From positions 496,001-560,000 of the forward strand of contig JADKDD010000002.1 of assembly GCA_016718525.1 (NCBI GenBank): DNA of 64,000 nucleotides, in the 5' to 3' direction. Below are positions 36,078 to 44,888 of the stretch, piece by piece; the stretch's first letter is position 1; each line of letters opens with the position of its first letter. The stretch is from Rhodocyclaceae bacterium (lineage in GTDB: Bacteria; Pseudomonadota; Gammaproteobacteria; Burkholderiales; Rhodocyclaceae). Below the pieces are notes generated by a model that was not told the DNA's origin, did not search any database, and was given only the letters and a program-made list of their open reading frames with translations. A program made the translations under genes and the position numbers.

Positions 36078-36457
36078 TTTGCCTCGCCGTCGGCGCGCTG
36101 GTGGCGACATTGGCGACCAATCAGTTCACGCTGGCATGGACGCACTCGATAGAGAAAGTACGCTGGGAGGAAGACTGGCGAACCACTGCTGAAGGATTGG
36201 AAATCACTGAAGCGCGCATACGCGGGACCGGTGCGGGAATGGAGATTCCGCCGGACGCGATACTCAAAAACGGCGTCTGGCACTACGTGCCGTCCATGGT
36301 CCCCGTGCGCAATTTGCGTCTAGCCCATTCCGAATTCACCTCAGAGTACGAAATCTGTATCGGTTATCCAGGGCAGCTGAAATGTCACAGGCTGTCCAAC
36401 AAGTTGCGCGGATTCGACAATAATGTCGTCATCGAAATTCGCCCTTGCGAGCCATGA
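36074..36457 (+). CDS. DUF1850 protein linked to the TAXI-TRAP transporter
   Basis: A 127-residue protein with an N-terminal hydrophobic segment (ICLAVGALVATLATN) followed by the FTLAWTHSIEKVRWEEDW motif and a GAGMEIPPDA segment, characteristic of DUF1850. This family is known to occur beside TAXI TRAP genes, but its role is unknown. It may be an accessory exported or membrane-anchored subunit. The ATG at 36074 overlaps the permease stop by 4 bases. It also overlaps the ogt start by ATGA. Confidence 0.87.
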   Translation: MICLAVGALVATLATNQFTLAWTHSIEKVRWEEDWRTTAEGLEITEARIRGTGAGMEIPPDAILKNGVWHYVPSMVPVRNLRLAHSEFTSEYEICIGYPGQLKCHRLSNKLRGFDNNVVIEIRPCEP

Positions 36458-36945
36458 ATACCTATAACGCCGTGTTACCAGCACCAACTCTCAGAGTTGG
36501 CGCGCGCACCGTTTCCTTCGCCATTGGTATTTGCTGCGACGGCGACGAAATCACCGGGATGCACTACCTCGAAGCGCAAAAGGAACTACGTCCGGCTACA
36601 CCGCTTGCACATGAGGCAGTGCGCCAATTGCGCGCCTACTTTGCCAATCCGGCGTTTGAGTTTGGTCTGCCGCTCGCCGCTGTCGGCACGCATTTTCAAC
36701 GCCGTGTCTGGGAGCAAATCTCCTCGATTCCGTGTGGTGAAACGCAAAGCTATGGCGAGGTTGCGACCGCCATTCGCAGCGGACCGCGCGCAGTTGGCAA
36801 TGCCTGCGGTGCCAACCCGTATCCCTTGGTTGTTCCTTGTCATCGGGTTCTGGCCGCCAATCAAAAGATCGGTGGCTTTGGTAAAACTAATGCCGATTTT
36901 TATCTCGATATAAAGCGCGCATTGTTGCAGCATGAACGACGCTGA
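36454..36945 (+). CDS. ogt: Methylated-DNA--protein-cysteine methyltransferase
   Basis: A suicide repair enzyme that takes the alkyl group from O6-alkylguanine onto its own Cys. The active site VVPCHRVLA and the helix-turn-helix (GETQSYGEVATAI, RAVGNACGANPYP) are present. It has 163 residues from ATG 36454, which overlaps the DUF1850 stop as ATGA. The segment NAVLPAPT at residues 4-11 is encoded by an antisense dispersed repeat, although similar residues occur naturally there in relatives. The 3' end overlaps xerD by 14 bases. Confidence 0.92.
   Translation: MNTYNAVLPAPTLRVGARTVSFAIGICCDGDEITGMHYLEAQKELRPATPLAHEAVRQLRAYFANPAFEFGLPLAAVGTHFQRRVWEQISSIPCGETQSYGEVATAIRSGPRAVGNACGANPYPLVVPCHRVLAANQKIGGFGKTNADFYLDIKRALLQHERR
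36467..36490 (-). repeat. Dispersed 27-bp element, copy 7 (5' end of ogt)
   Basis: On the minus strand GAGTTGGTGCTGGTAACACGGCGT, antisense to ogt, encoding AVLPAPT. A 17-base inverted repeat, CCAACTC-TCA-GAGTTGG, spans its end (36484-36500). Confidence 0.8.
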
Positions 36946-37831
36946 ACTCATCGATGCGTTCATCGACGAGCTTTGGCTAACTGATGGCCTGGCGAAGAAT
37001 ACCTTAGCCAGTTATCGCAGCGATCTGGCGATATTCTCAAGCTGGCAGGCCGAGAGAGAATCTTCGCTCGCCGACATCACAGAGCAAAATCTCAATAGTT
37101 ATCTGGCTCATCTGCACAGCCGTCCCGGTGGCATCAAAGCTACCAGCCAGCGCCGTGTGCTCGCCAGCATGCGGCGCTTTTTGAAATGGCAGCTGGCCAG
37201 TGGACGCATGCTCGCTGATCCGCTGAAAAATATCGCACGACCAACGCCATCGTCGCGGTTTCCAAAGACCTTGTCGGAAAAGCAGGTCGAAGCCCTGCTC
37301 GCCGCGCCCGATCTGAGCACACCACTGGGCCTGCGCGACAAAGCCATGCTTGAATTGCTCTACGCCACGGGATTGCGTGTGTCGGAACTGGTCACGGTGA
37401 AGCTATTTGAAATCAGCTTAAATGACAACATCGTCCGCGTTACCGGCAAAGGTTCGAAAGAACGACTGGTGCCGCTCGGCGAAATGGCTGCGGATGCGTT
37501 GAGAATCTACCTCGGCAGCGCGCGCAAGGAACTGCTTGGTGCGCGGGTCTCAGATGCGGTTTTCGTGACCACACGCGGTAGTGGAATGTCACGGCAGATG
37601 TTTTGGAACTTGATCAAAAAATACGCACTTGTCACCGGCATTCCCGCAACGAAAATCTCACCGCATGTACTGCGCCACGCCTTCGCGACTCACTTGCTGA
37701 ATCACGGTGCTGATTTGCGTGTGGTCCAGCTACTGCTCGGCCACGCCGACATTTCCACCACTCAGGTTTACACCCACGTCGCCCGCGAAAGACTCAAACA
37801 GCTACATAGCGTGCATCATCCGCGCGGATAA
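36932..37831 (+). CDS. xerD: Site-specific tyrosine recombinase
   Basis: XerD and XerC resolve chromosome dimers at dif. The N-terminal SAM-like domain (FIDELWLTDGLAKNTLASYRSD) and catalytic domain with Arg (GLRVSELV), Lys (TGKGSKERLVPL), HVLRHAFATH, LLGHADISTT and the nucleophile Tyr in QVYTHV are intact. At 299 residues it fits XerD rather than XerC in similarity. It overlaps ogt by 14 bases. A hairpin without T tract follows. Confidence 0.93.
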   Translation: MNDAELIDAFIDELWLTDGLAKNTLASYRSDLAIFSSWQAERESSLADITEQNLNSYLAHLHSRPGGIKATSQRRVLASMRRFLKWQLASGRMLADPLKNIARPTPSSRFPKTLSEKQVEALLAAPDLSTPLGLRDKAMLELLYATGLRVSELVTVKLFEISLNDNIVRVTGKGSKERLVPLGEMAADALRIYLGSARKELLGARVSDAVFVTTRGSGMSRQMFWNLIKKYALVTGIPATKISPHVLRHAFATHLLNHGADLRVVQLLLGHADISTTQVYTHVARERLKQLHSVHHPRG

Positions 37832-37951
37832 CAGCAACTGACGGTCAATTGCTGCAGTCAAGCCGTGCGACGGCTTGCAGCAGGTCGTCGCGTTTAGGCC
37901 CGACATTGAAAGAATGCCTGCCACCAATGACATGATGAAGGCGACCCGCAT
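37802..37951 (-). CDS. Possible small exported peptide
   Basis: A 49-codon ORF antisense to the 3' end of xerD, with AGGAG 7 bases before its ATG and an N-terminus like a signal peptide (MRVAFIMSLVAGILSMSGLNA), then TTCCKPSH with a Cys pair. The signals are good, but its overlap with xerD and lack of known relatives make it uncertain. Confidence 0.3.
   Translation of the reverse strand: MRVAFIMSLVAGILSMSGLNATTCCKPSHGLTAAIDRQLLLSARMMHAM
37859..37877 (+). terminator. Hairpin after xerD
   Basis: CAAGCCGT-GCG-ACGGCTTG is a perfect 8-bp stem-loop 28 bases after the xerD stop, without a T tract. The remaining bases to the next gene at 38105 hold only the small ORF on the minus strand and no other signal I can support. 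Confidence 0.4.
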
Positions 37952-38104
37952 TTGATATCTCCTGTCAGCACTTGATGGAGGTTAGACAGTGCGAACTGCA
38001 AACCCTTACATCTCACCGTGCTGACTGGATACGCGGAAGACTTTCACGGACCGCCGGGACAGCCGCTATGAACCGCTTGTGACTACAAATTGCCCGGCGC
38101 GGAT

Positions 38105-38491
38105 CTAACTGCCTTCTGTATGACGGCGCTGGCGTGCTGTCAGGTAGTCATCCATTTCCGCAAGACTCTTGAATACTCCAATCCCGGGAAGGGCCTTGAT
38201 AATCTCAAAAACTTCATGGATTTGCGGCTGCATGTGTATGAACGAGGCTTGACCACCGCGTTCCTTAAGTCTTTTGCGCGCTGTGGCAAACACTCTCAGC
38301 CCGGCACTGCTGAGAAATTTCAAATCGGCAAGATCAAATATCAAATCCGTTACAGCGGTATCCAGTATGGGTGCAAGTTGACGTTCCAGTTCGGGTGCCG
38401 TCGCAGTATCCAGACTTCCCGCGAGTTCGACAGTCACTGCGCCACGATTGGCCGCATCGAGGCTCTGCTTGATTTTGATTTCGAGTGGCAT
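38105..38491 (-). CDS. STAS-domain anti-sigma factor antagonist
   Basis: A SpoIIAA/RsbV-like protein of 128 residues. The conserved DLADLKFLSSAGLRVFATARK contains the Ser that an RsbW-type kinase phosphorylates; the unphosphorylated form binds the kinase. The order of genes upstream (kinase, phosphatase, sensor) gives a full partner-switching pathway. It lies 84 bases downstream of the RsbW-like gene. The ATG is preceded by AAGGAG. The partner sigma factor or effector is not in this window. Confidence 0.9.
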   Translation of the reverse strand: MPLEIKIKQSLDAANRGAVTVELAGSLDTATAPELERQLAPILDTAVTDLIFDLADLKFLSSAGLRVFATARKRLKERGGQASFIHMQPQIHEVFEIIKALPGIGVFKSLAEMDDYLTARQRRHTEGS

Positions 38492-38575
38492 TGAATATCT
38501 CCTTGGTTCTTGGGTATACCGGCAGTATGTAATTGGACTGAGTTGAACACAAGTCCCGGTTATGCAATACAGATT

Positions 38576-39010
38576 TCAGGTGGATGAGTTTGCAACACGT
38601 TTAACCATTCTTAGAACATTTTCATTGCCGTCGCGTCGATAGACAATGTCATCCATATACCGACGCACCAGTTGAATCCCCCACCCACCGGGTGCGCGAT
38701 CATCAGGATCAATATCGGGGTTTTCCAACCTGGCAGCCGTCGGATCAAACGGAGATCCGGTATCACGAATTTCAATGGTCAGTTGCTCATCTGTCGCCTC
38801 AAAGCGCACACAAAATCGTTCCTGCGGCCGATCCTGATAGGCATGATGGATGACATTCGCGCCACACTCCTCGAGTGCCAACATCAGGCCGAAAGTCAAT
38901 TTCTCATCAAACTGATTTTCACGGCCAAAGGATTCAAGCAGTGCGACGCTGCGCATTAACTCCTCGGGCGATGCCCGTAAGTCCAGCTTCAGGGTTTTCT
39001 GAGGCATCAT
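38576..39010 (-). CDS. RsbW-like anti-sigma serine kinase (HATPase_c_2)
   Basis: A 144-residue GHKL ATPase domain. The N box reads EECGANVIHHAYQD, followed by DTGSPFDP and a glycine box GGWGIQLVRR. Such proteins phosphorylate the STAS antagonist and sequester a sigma factor or another effector. Its ATG overlaps the stop of the PP2C gene by 4 bases, so the two are translated together. Confidence 0.9.
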   Translation of the reverse strand: MMPQKTLKLDLRASPEELMRSVALLESFGRENQFDEKLTFGLMLALEECGANVIHHAYQDRPQERFCVRFEATDEQLTIEIRDTGSPFDPTAARLENPDIDPDDRAPGGWGIQLVRRYMDDIVYRRDGNENVLRMVKRVANSST

Positions 39011-40167
39011 GGCATTGATTGCGTCTGACTTACCCGCCGAAGGGTAAGGATAGCGATGTCATCCGATTGTGGCGCACCATCAACAAAAGTTCGCACATGG
39101 TGCAACAATCCGTCGGCGACTGCGTGGGCAGCGTCGCTTGAATGCTCATTCAAATCGTGCAGCAGGCGATCATTGCCATAGCACTCGACTGCGGCGTTAA
39201 AGGCTTCATTGACACCATCGGTGTACAGCACCAGCGAGTCGCCAGGTTGCAAAATCAGATCCGTGCGTTCGAAGCTGAGTTCCGGTTCGAAACCCAAAGC
39301 CGTACCCAGGCTTTCCACTGCCCAACAAGCTGCCGCGCCTTGGCGCAGCAGCACAGGTCGATTGTGTCCGGCGTTGGCAATCGCTATATGACCACTGACC
39401 GGGTCGTAGACGGCGCACAGCATCGTTACGAACATGCCCGATGGATTGTCGGCAGAAAGCTCGTCGTTGAGGCGGGCAAGAATTCGTTCAGGCTCCGCAA
39501 TATCGCGCCCGAGCAGACGCGCCAGGCTGCTCGCCCGCACCATAAACAATGATGCCGGGATGCCTTTGCCGGATACGTCGCCTATCAGCAAAACCAGGCG
39601 CCCCGCCACACCGGCGAAGGCGCTATATAAATCACCACCTACTTCGCGTGCCGGTTCCAGTACCCCGGCCAATTCGACGCTAAATCTTTGCTCGACCGCA
39701 GAAAAATCTTGCGGGATCATTCCCATCTGAATCTCACGCGCGACTCGAAGATCTGCCGCTAATTGTTCCTTGATAACGTCGCTATAGGCTTTGGCTTTGA
39801 GCAGCGCCCGCACTCGCGCCTTGACTTCGAGCAAATTGAACGGTTTGGTAACGTAGTCGTTGGCACCGGCCTCAAACCCGCGTGATTTGTTCGCCACGTC
39901 CTCGAGTGACGACAAGAAAACGATCGGTACATCGGCCGTTTCGGGCATCTGCCGCAAGCGACGACATACCTCGTAGCCATCCAGACCGGGCATCACGATA
40001 TCGAGCAACACGAGATCAATTGGCGTGCGTGCTGCAATCTGCAAAGCCATTTCACCATTGAGTGCGAGACTGAGCTTATGGTCGCTCTTAAGACCTTCGA
40101 CAAGAATGTCAAGGTTCGCTTTGGCATCGTCTACCAGTAACAGGCGGCAGTCAGAAAGTTGTCTCAT
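39007..40167 (-). CDS. Response regulator with PP2C (SpoIIE/RsbU-type) phosphatase domain
   Basis: An N-terminal REC domain (residues about 5-125) with the phosphoacceptor Asp in DLVLLDIVMPGLDGYEV and Lys in YVTKPF is joined by a coiled segment to a PP2C phosphatase (about 175-380). The phosphatase has LLIGDVSGKGIPAS, LYTDGVNEA and SDDIAIL, which carry the metal-binding Asp residues. It probably dephosphorylates the STAS antagonist when the REC domain is phosphorylated by the hybrid kinase encoded just upstream (34 bases away). Confidence 0.93.
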   Translation of the reverse strand: MRQLSDCRLLLVDDAKANLDILVEGLKSDHKLSLALNGEMALQIAARTPIDLVLLDIVMPGLDGYEVCRRLRQMPETADVPIVFLSSLEDVANKSRGFEAGANDYVTKPFNLLEVKARVRALLKAKAYSDVIKEQLAADLRVAREIQMGMIPQDFSAVEQRFSVELAGVLEPAREVGGDLYSAFAGVAGRLVLLIGDVSGKGIPASLFMVRASSLARLLGRDIAEPERILARLNDELSADNPSGMFVTMLCAVYDPVSGHIAIANAGHNRPVLLRQGAAACWAVESLGTALGFEPELSFERTDLILQPGDSLVLYTDGVNEAFNAAVECYGNDRLLHDLNEHSSDAAHAVADGLLHHVRTFVDGAPQSDDIAILTLRRVSQTQSMP

Positions 40168-40201
40168 ATCGATTAAAAAAATGAATGCGTCGAACAGATT
40201 A

Positions 40202-43200
40202 CTAACTATTCAAGACTTGTGTCGCCCGCTCTAACAATGATTTCGCTTCGTCGAAAGCGTAGCCCTGAACTTTCTGTTCAAACGCCCCAAATCCATCTGC
40301 CGAAAAGATCGACGCGAATGCTGCACGTTTCGACTCAAGCAATTCGGCAGCAGCCGCATCGAACTCAGCCAGGTAATTGGTCATTTGTTGTACTAATAGC
40401 TTCACCTGTTCAGAAGTCATAACGACGGGAGACATCTCAATCTGTTGAGCGTCCTCCCCAAGCGCGGTGTGCAGTTGGCTGATCAGCGCTGACAACACCG
40501 CCGCAAATTGCTGCTGCAACGACTCAAGTCGACCCGGATCGACTCCCGATTTAATTGCCTGCTCCAGCTCACTCGCCGCCGATTGCACGCGCTTTGCGCC
40601 AAGATTCGCCGCCACGCCCTTGACGGTGTGGGCAATCCGTTCAGCGCTTGCACGATCCCCGGCCGCGAGTTGCGCCGCAATCTGCGCAGGTGCATCGACT
40701 TGCTGCACTGAAAATTCGCGCAACAGTTTGAGGTACAGCTTCCGGTTTCCAGCGACGCGCGACAAGCCGTCAGCAGTGTCCAGTCCGACCACTGCAGGGA
40801 TTTCCATTTTGTCTGCGTATGACTTCTCCCTCATTGAGTGGGCGGGCGGTTTCCCGTCTGCGCTGGTTTCGCCAGATCGCAACGCGCCATTCAACGCCGC
40901 CGGCGAGTAGAAACGTCGAATAGTTTCGAACAGTGTGTTGGGATCAATCGGCTTCGAGATATGGTCATTCATCCCCGATTCGAGGCAGCGTTGCTTTTCC
41001 TCCAAGGTTGCATGTGCCGTCATGGCAATAATCGGGAACGCCGCACACCGTGCGTCTGCTCGAATCATCGCCGTAGCCTCATAACCGCCCATTACCGGCA
41101 TTTGCAAATCCATCAGCACCAAATCGTAGGCATCTGGTTGCTGCAATAGTTTCTCCACCGCTTCGCGCCCATTGTTAGCGACCGTCAAGAGCGCGCCGAC
41201 ACCTTCAAGTAATTCCACCGCAATCTGCTGGTTGATTTCGTTGTCTTCCGCTAAAAGTATTCTCGCGCCAACTAAACGACCGGCATCGTCAGCCTTTGCC
41301 ACCGCATTTGCCACTTCCTCGGCCAGCGGGGCAAACAGCGTCACCATCGTATCCACCAACATCGATTTGGTGACCGGCTTAACCAGAAAACCGTCGATGC
41401 CAAGCTTCTCGGCCTCGTCCCGAACCTCGTCGCGGCCGAATGCCGTCACCATCACTACCACTGGTTGTTTGGAGAGGTGTTCGTCCTCCTTTATTTTGCG
41501 GATGGTCTGCAAGCCATCCATGCCCGGCATTCGCCAGTCCATGAAGACCAGATCGTAAGGCGAAGACTTATCCTGTTGCGTGACAGCAGCCACTGCTTCA
41601 GCACCCGAACTCACCACATCAACGTGCGGAGTTACACCATCAAGGGCATCGGCGAGAATATCTCGGGCTGCCGAATTGTCGTCGACGACCAGCACATGAA
41701 GTTTGGACAACTGTTCGGGGATTAATTTGTCTGGTCCGGCCGCCGACCCAAAGCCCAGCCATACCGTGAAAATGAATGTGCTGCCCACACCCGGCTGGCT
41801 TTCAATCCAGATGGTGCCGCCCATCAGTTCGACCAAACGGCGGCTGATGGTGAGCCCCAGTCCTGTTCCGCCGTGTTTGCGCGTCGTGGACATGTCCGCC
41901 TGGGTAAATGCCTGAAATAATTTTGAGGTTTGCTCAGGCGTCATGCCGATACCGGTGTCGCGGACCGAAAACTTGAGTTGCACCTTCTCCCTGGCTTGCT
42001 CAAGCAACTCGATCTTCAATCGGATTTCTCCGCGCTCGGTAAACTTGACTGCGTTGTTAACCAGGTTGGTCAGAATCTGACCGAGTCGTAGCGGGTCACC
42101 CAGTAAGTGGTGTGGAATGGCGGGCGCAACATCGACCAGAAACTCAAGTCCCTTTTCATGTGCCTTCTGTGCCGTCAAGGTAGCGACAGAACTGAGCACG
42201 CCATCGATCTCAAAATTCGTGGATTCAAGATCAATCTTGCCGGCCTCGATCTTCGAAAAATCCAAGATATCGTTGATGATGCTGAGCAAGGATGTTCCGG
42301 CATTGTGCACCTTGCTGATGTAGTCGCGTTGCTTTGCGCTCAGCGAAGTTTTGAGTGCGAGATGCGACAGCCCGATGATGGCGTTCATCGGCGTGCGAAT
42401 CTCATGACTCATATTGGCCAGGAACATGGATTTCATTTCCGTTGCGCTTTCCGCCGCTTCCTTGGCAACCGCCAGTTCCTGCTGCTGTATTTTGAGCGCG
42501 TCCGCCTGCTCCTGAGTTTGGGCAAGCAATTCTCGGGTACGCAAATTGCGTTGTAGTATTTCCAGACTCATTGCCACAACGGGCAACATTTCTTCCATTA
42601 AGGCGCTCTCACTGGTGCTCAATGTACGGAACGATGCAATTTCAATAACTCCCAGAAGCGTTGCTTGGGTTAGCACCGGCCAAGCAATCGCTTGGACTGC
42701 CGGTGCATGACCCAGACCGGAACTTATCTGGAGGTAATCCGCTGGCAGGTTTGTCAGCACGATCGACTTACGTTCCAGCGCACACTGACCCGCCAGCCCC
42801 TCGCCCATTGCAACGGCAGTCGGCAGACCGTCGTCACCAGCCAAGCCGTAAGTTGCTATGCGCCGGATTCGCTGCGAACTTTCTTCGTAGACGAAGAAGC
42901 CGGCAACCCCGCCGCCCAAAACCGGCATCAAGGTTGAAACCAGCCGTTGTCCAAAGTCACTCAGGGAAATTGCGCCCTGAAGCTCGGTAGTCAATCTGGC
43001 TGCATTGGCTTTGATCCAGCGCTGCTGTTCCATTGCAGCAGCTCCAAGCTTCAGCACATGTACTGACCGGGCCAAGGCTCCAGTTTCATCGGCGGCCTGT
43101 GTAAATGGAACCTCCTGCTCATAAGCGCCACCCGCAATCGCCTCGATCGACGTCTCCAGCGCGCGAATTGGGTAGACAATGCGCCGAAACGTCAACCAGC

Positions 43201-43804
43201 CGAGCACACCGGTGAGCAGGAGTGCGCCAAGCACTCCGCTATAGAGATTGCGACGCGCTTTTTCTATCGCATCTAGCGCAGCATCACCGGCCTTTTCTGC
43301 CAAATCTTCGTTGTGCCGGATCCACTCCTTTGATACGACGCTAAGTTGTGCGCCGGTTTTGGCCAAAGGACCATTGGACTGCTTGACTGCTTCCTGCCGA
43401 TAGTAAGCTGCCATCGCCATAATGGCTTCGGCATTGTTGATCCACTCCCGGCTGAGATTCCGATATTCCTCAAACAACCGGCGATCCCGATCGTCGGAAA
43501 TATGTTTGTCGCCGTATTCAGCTAGCATGCGAAACACATCAGTTTTGTCTACGGCAAACAGACCTTCTGCATTTCCCTGACTGGCTTTGTCGTCCGCCAG
43601 TAACGCCCCGCGAATATTGACCCGCATCTCGGTAAAACTGCGGGAGATGTTTCCGACCATGGCCAAACTGACAATTTGCTGGTCAGCCAGAAAACGGCTT
43701 TCCTTTTCAATTGCCGCAAGTTGTATCCAAACGAAGATCCCAAGTCCGGCGAGAATCAACAGCGGTACGGATAGCAGGGTGATCAGACGTTTTGCGATTG
43801 TCAT
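40202..43804 (-). CDS. Hybrid sensor histidine kinase with two REC domains and Hpt
   Basis: An inner-membrane sensor of 1200 residues. Order: TM1 (about 10-30), periplasmic four-helix-like sensor (about 35-185), TM2 (about 190-210), HAMP, GAF (about 285-415), coiled coil, HisKA with phosphoacceptor His in SHEIRTPMNAIIG (about 470), HATPase (NLVNNAVKFTERG, TGLGLTISRRL), REC1 (VFMDWRMPGMDG), REC2 (LVLMDLQMPVMGG) and Hpt with AHTVKGVAANLGA, then about 100 helical residues. It heads the operon ending in the STAS gene and likely drives the REC-PP2C protein. The ligand is unknown. Confidence 0.95.
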   Translation of the reverse strand: MTIAKRLITLLSVPLLILAGLGIFVWIQLAAIEKESRFLADQQIVSLAMVGNISRSFTEMRVNIRGALLADDKASQGNAEGLFAVDKTDVFRMLAEYGDKHISDDRDRRLFEEYRNLSREWINNAEAIMAMAAYYRQEAVKQSNGPLAKTGAQLSVVSKEWIRHNEDLAEKAGDAALDAIEKARRNLYSGVLGALLLTGVLGWLTFRRIVYPIRALETSIEAIAGGAYEQEVPFTQAADETGALARSVHVLKLGAAAMEQQRWIKANAARLTTELQGAISLSDFGQRLVSTLMPVLGGGVAGFFVYEESSQRIRRIATYGLAGDDGLPTAVAMGEGLAGQCALERKSIVLTNLPADYLQISSGLGHAPAVQAIAWPVLTQATLLGVIEIASFRTLSTSESALMEEMLPVVAMSLEILQRNLRTRELLAQTQEQADALKIQQQELAVAKEAAESATEMKSMFLANMSHEIRTPMNAIIGLSHLALKTSLSAKQRDYISKVHNAGTSLLSIINDILDFSKIEAGKIDLESTNFEIDGVLSSVATLTAQKAHEKGLEFLVDVAPAIPHHLLGDPLRLGQILTNLVNNAVKFTERGEIRLKIELLEQAREKVQLKFSVRDTGIGMTPEQTSKLFQAFTQADMSTTRKHGGTGLGLTISRRLVELMGGTIWIESQPGVGSTFIFTVWLGFGSAAGPDKLIPEQLSKLHVLVVDDNSAARDILADALDGVTPHVDVVSSGAEAVAAVTQQDKSSPYDLVFMDWRMPGMDGLQTIRKIKEDEHLSKQPVVVMVTAFGRDEVRDEAEKLGIDGFLVKPVTKSMLVDTMVTLFAPLAEEVANAVAKADDAGRLVGARILLAEDNEINQQIAVELLEGVGALLTVANNGREAVEKLLQQPDAYDLVLMDLQMPVMGGYEATAMIRADARCAAFPIIAMTAHATLEEKQRCLESGMNDHISKPIDPNTLFETIRRFYSPAALNGALRSGETSADGKPPAHSMREKSYADKMEIPAVVGLDTADGLSRVAGNRKLYLKLLREFSVQQVDAPAQIAAQLAAGDRASAERIAHTVKGVAANLGAKRVQSAASELEQAIKSGVDPGRLESLQQQFAAVLSALISQLHTALGEDAQQIEMSPVVMTSEQVKLLVQQMTNYLAEFDAAAAELLESKRAAFASIFSADGFGAFEQKVQGYAFDEAKSLLERATQVLNS

Positions 43805-43845
43805 GATATTTTTTCCTGGTTCATTCTGCCCACGTGATTACTAAA

Positions 43846-44199
43846 TCAATTGATACGGCTGCGTTCAATCTGCACCCCGACGCGACGCACCCCTTTCATG
43901 ATGCCCATTTTGGCAACACTGATTTTGACCCACGGTGCGCCGAATTCTTCCAGCAGCAGTGCGATGACAAACTCACCCAGGGTTTCCAGCAAGTTGAAAT
44001 GACGGGCCGCCAATTCCCTGCGAATACGCTCAATCACCTCATCATAGCGAATGGTCTTATTGATGTCGTCGTTGGCCGCTGCCTCGTCCGGCACACCAAA
44101 AGTCAGACTGATTTCCAATGTTTGCGGCGCAACTTTTTCGCGCTCAAAAATGCCGACGTGGGCTTCAACGCGCATTTCGTCAATAAAGATAAAGTCCAT
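43846..44199 (-). CDS. folB: Dihydroneopterin aldolase
   Basis: FolB splits dihydroneopterin to 6-hydroxymethyl-dihydropterin in folate synthesis. The N-terminus MDFIFIDEMRVEAHVGIFEREK with the conserved Glu/Gly loop, RYDEVIERI and the LLEEFGAPWVKISVAK core match the family. It has 117 residues. It is divergent from plsY, sharing a 62-base region. folB-plsY-tsaD neighbourhood is common in proteobacteria. Confidence 0.9.
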   Translation of the reverse strand: MDFIFIDEMRVEAHVGIFEREKVAPQTLEISLTFGVPDEAAANDDINKTIRYDEVIERIRRELAARHFNLLETLGEFVIALLLEEFGAPWVKISVAKMGIMKGVRRVGVQIERSRIN

Positions 44200-44261
44200 T
44201 TACGGAACCCTCAGTGGCGGCATCGCCTCGCTTAGAATCGCTCCATTCTAGGGAATCTCTC

Positions 44262-44888
44262 ATGGACTTAGGCTTATCCGCTGTTTGCGCCGCCGCGTTT
44301 GGCTATTTGCTTGGATCTATTCCGTTTGCGGTTATCGTCTCGCGGGCGTTCGGTTTGGCGGATCCGCGAACCGTCGGATCAGGCAATCCGGGGGCGACCA
44401 ACGTGCTGCGCAGCGGCAACAAACTCGCGGCAGTGCTGACCCTCGTTGGGGATGCAGCCAAGGGTGCGTTGGCGATGTACATTGTTTCCTTGTTTGCCGC
44501 GAGCGCATGGCTCACTGTCACGCCACTGGTCATCGTGATTGCCGGCGTGGCCGGTTTTTTGGGTCACGTGTTTCCATTCACGCTGGGGTTTAAAGGTGGC
44601 AAGGGGGTGGCAACCGCCATCGGTGTGCTGTTGATGTTCTCGCCTGTATTGGGCGCAGCCGCGATTGCCGTATGGATAGTTACAGTCGCGCTGACGCGTT
44701 ACTCATCGCTCGGTGCATTAGTCGCGGCGCTCGCCTCGCCGATTTTTGCCTGGTGGCTGTTGCACGATGTCGCGATGGTAATCGCGACAGGCATGATGGC
44801 CGTCGTTCTAATCGTTCGTCACAAGGCCAACATCACCAATTTACTTGCCGGCACCGAAGGGCGCATTGGCGCCAAGAAAATCAGCTGA
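44262..44888 (+). CDS. plsY: Glycerol-3-phosphate acyltransferase (acyl-phosphate dependent)
   Basis: This inner-membrane enzyme makes lysophosphatidate from acyl-phosphate and glycerol-3-phosphate. The conserved motifs GSGNPGATNVLR and GFKGGKGVATA are present, with about five hydrophobic helices. It has 208 residues. The ATG at 44262 is chosen because the family N-terminus (AAAFGYLLGSIPFA) follows directly. The 3' end overlaps the convergent tsaD by 8 bases. Confidence 0.94.
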   Translation: MDLGLSAVCAAAFGYLLGSIPFAVIVSRAFGLADPRTVGSGNPGATNVLRSGNKLAAVLTLVGDAAKGALAMYIVSLFAASAWLTVTPLVIVIAGVAGFLGHVFPFTLGFKGGKGVATAIGVLLMFSPVLGAAAIAVWIVTVALTRYSSLGALVAALASPIFAWWLLHDVAMVIATGMMAVVLIVRHKANITNLLAGTEGRIGAKKIS

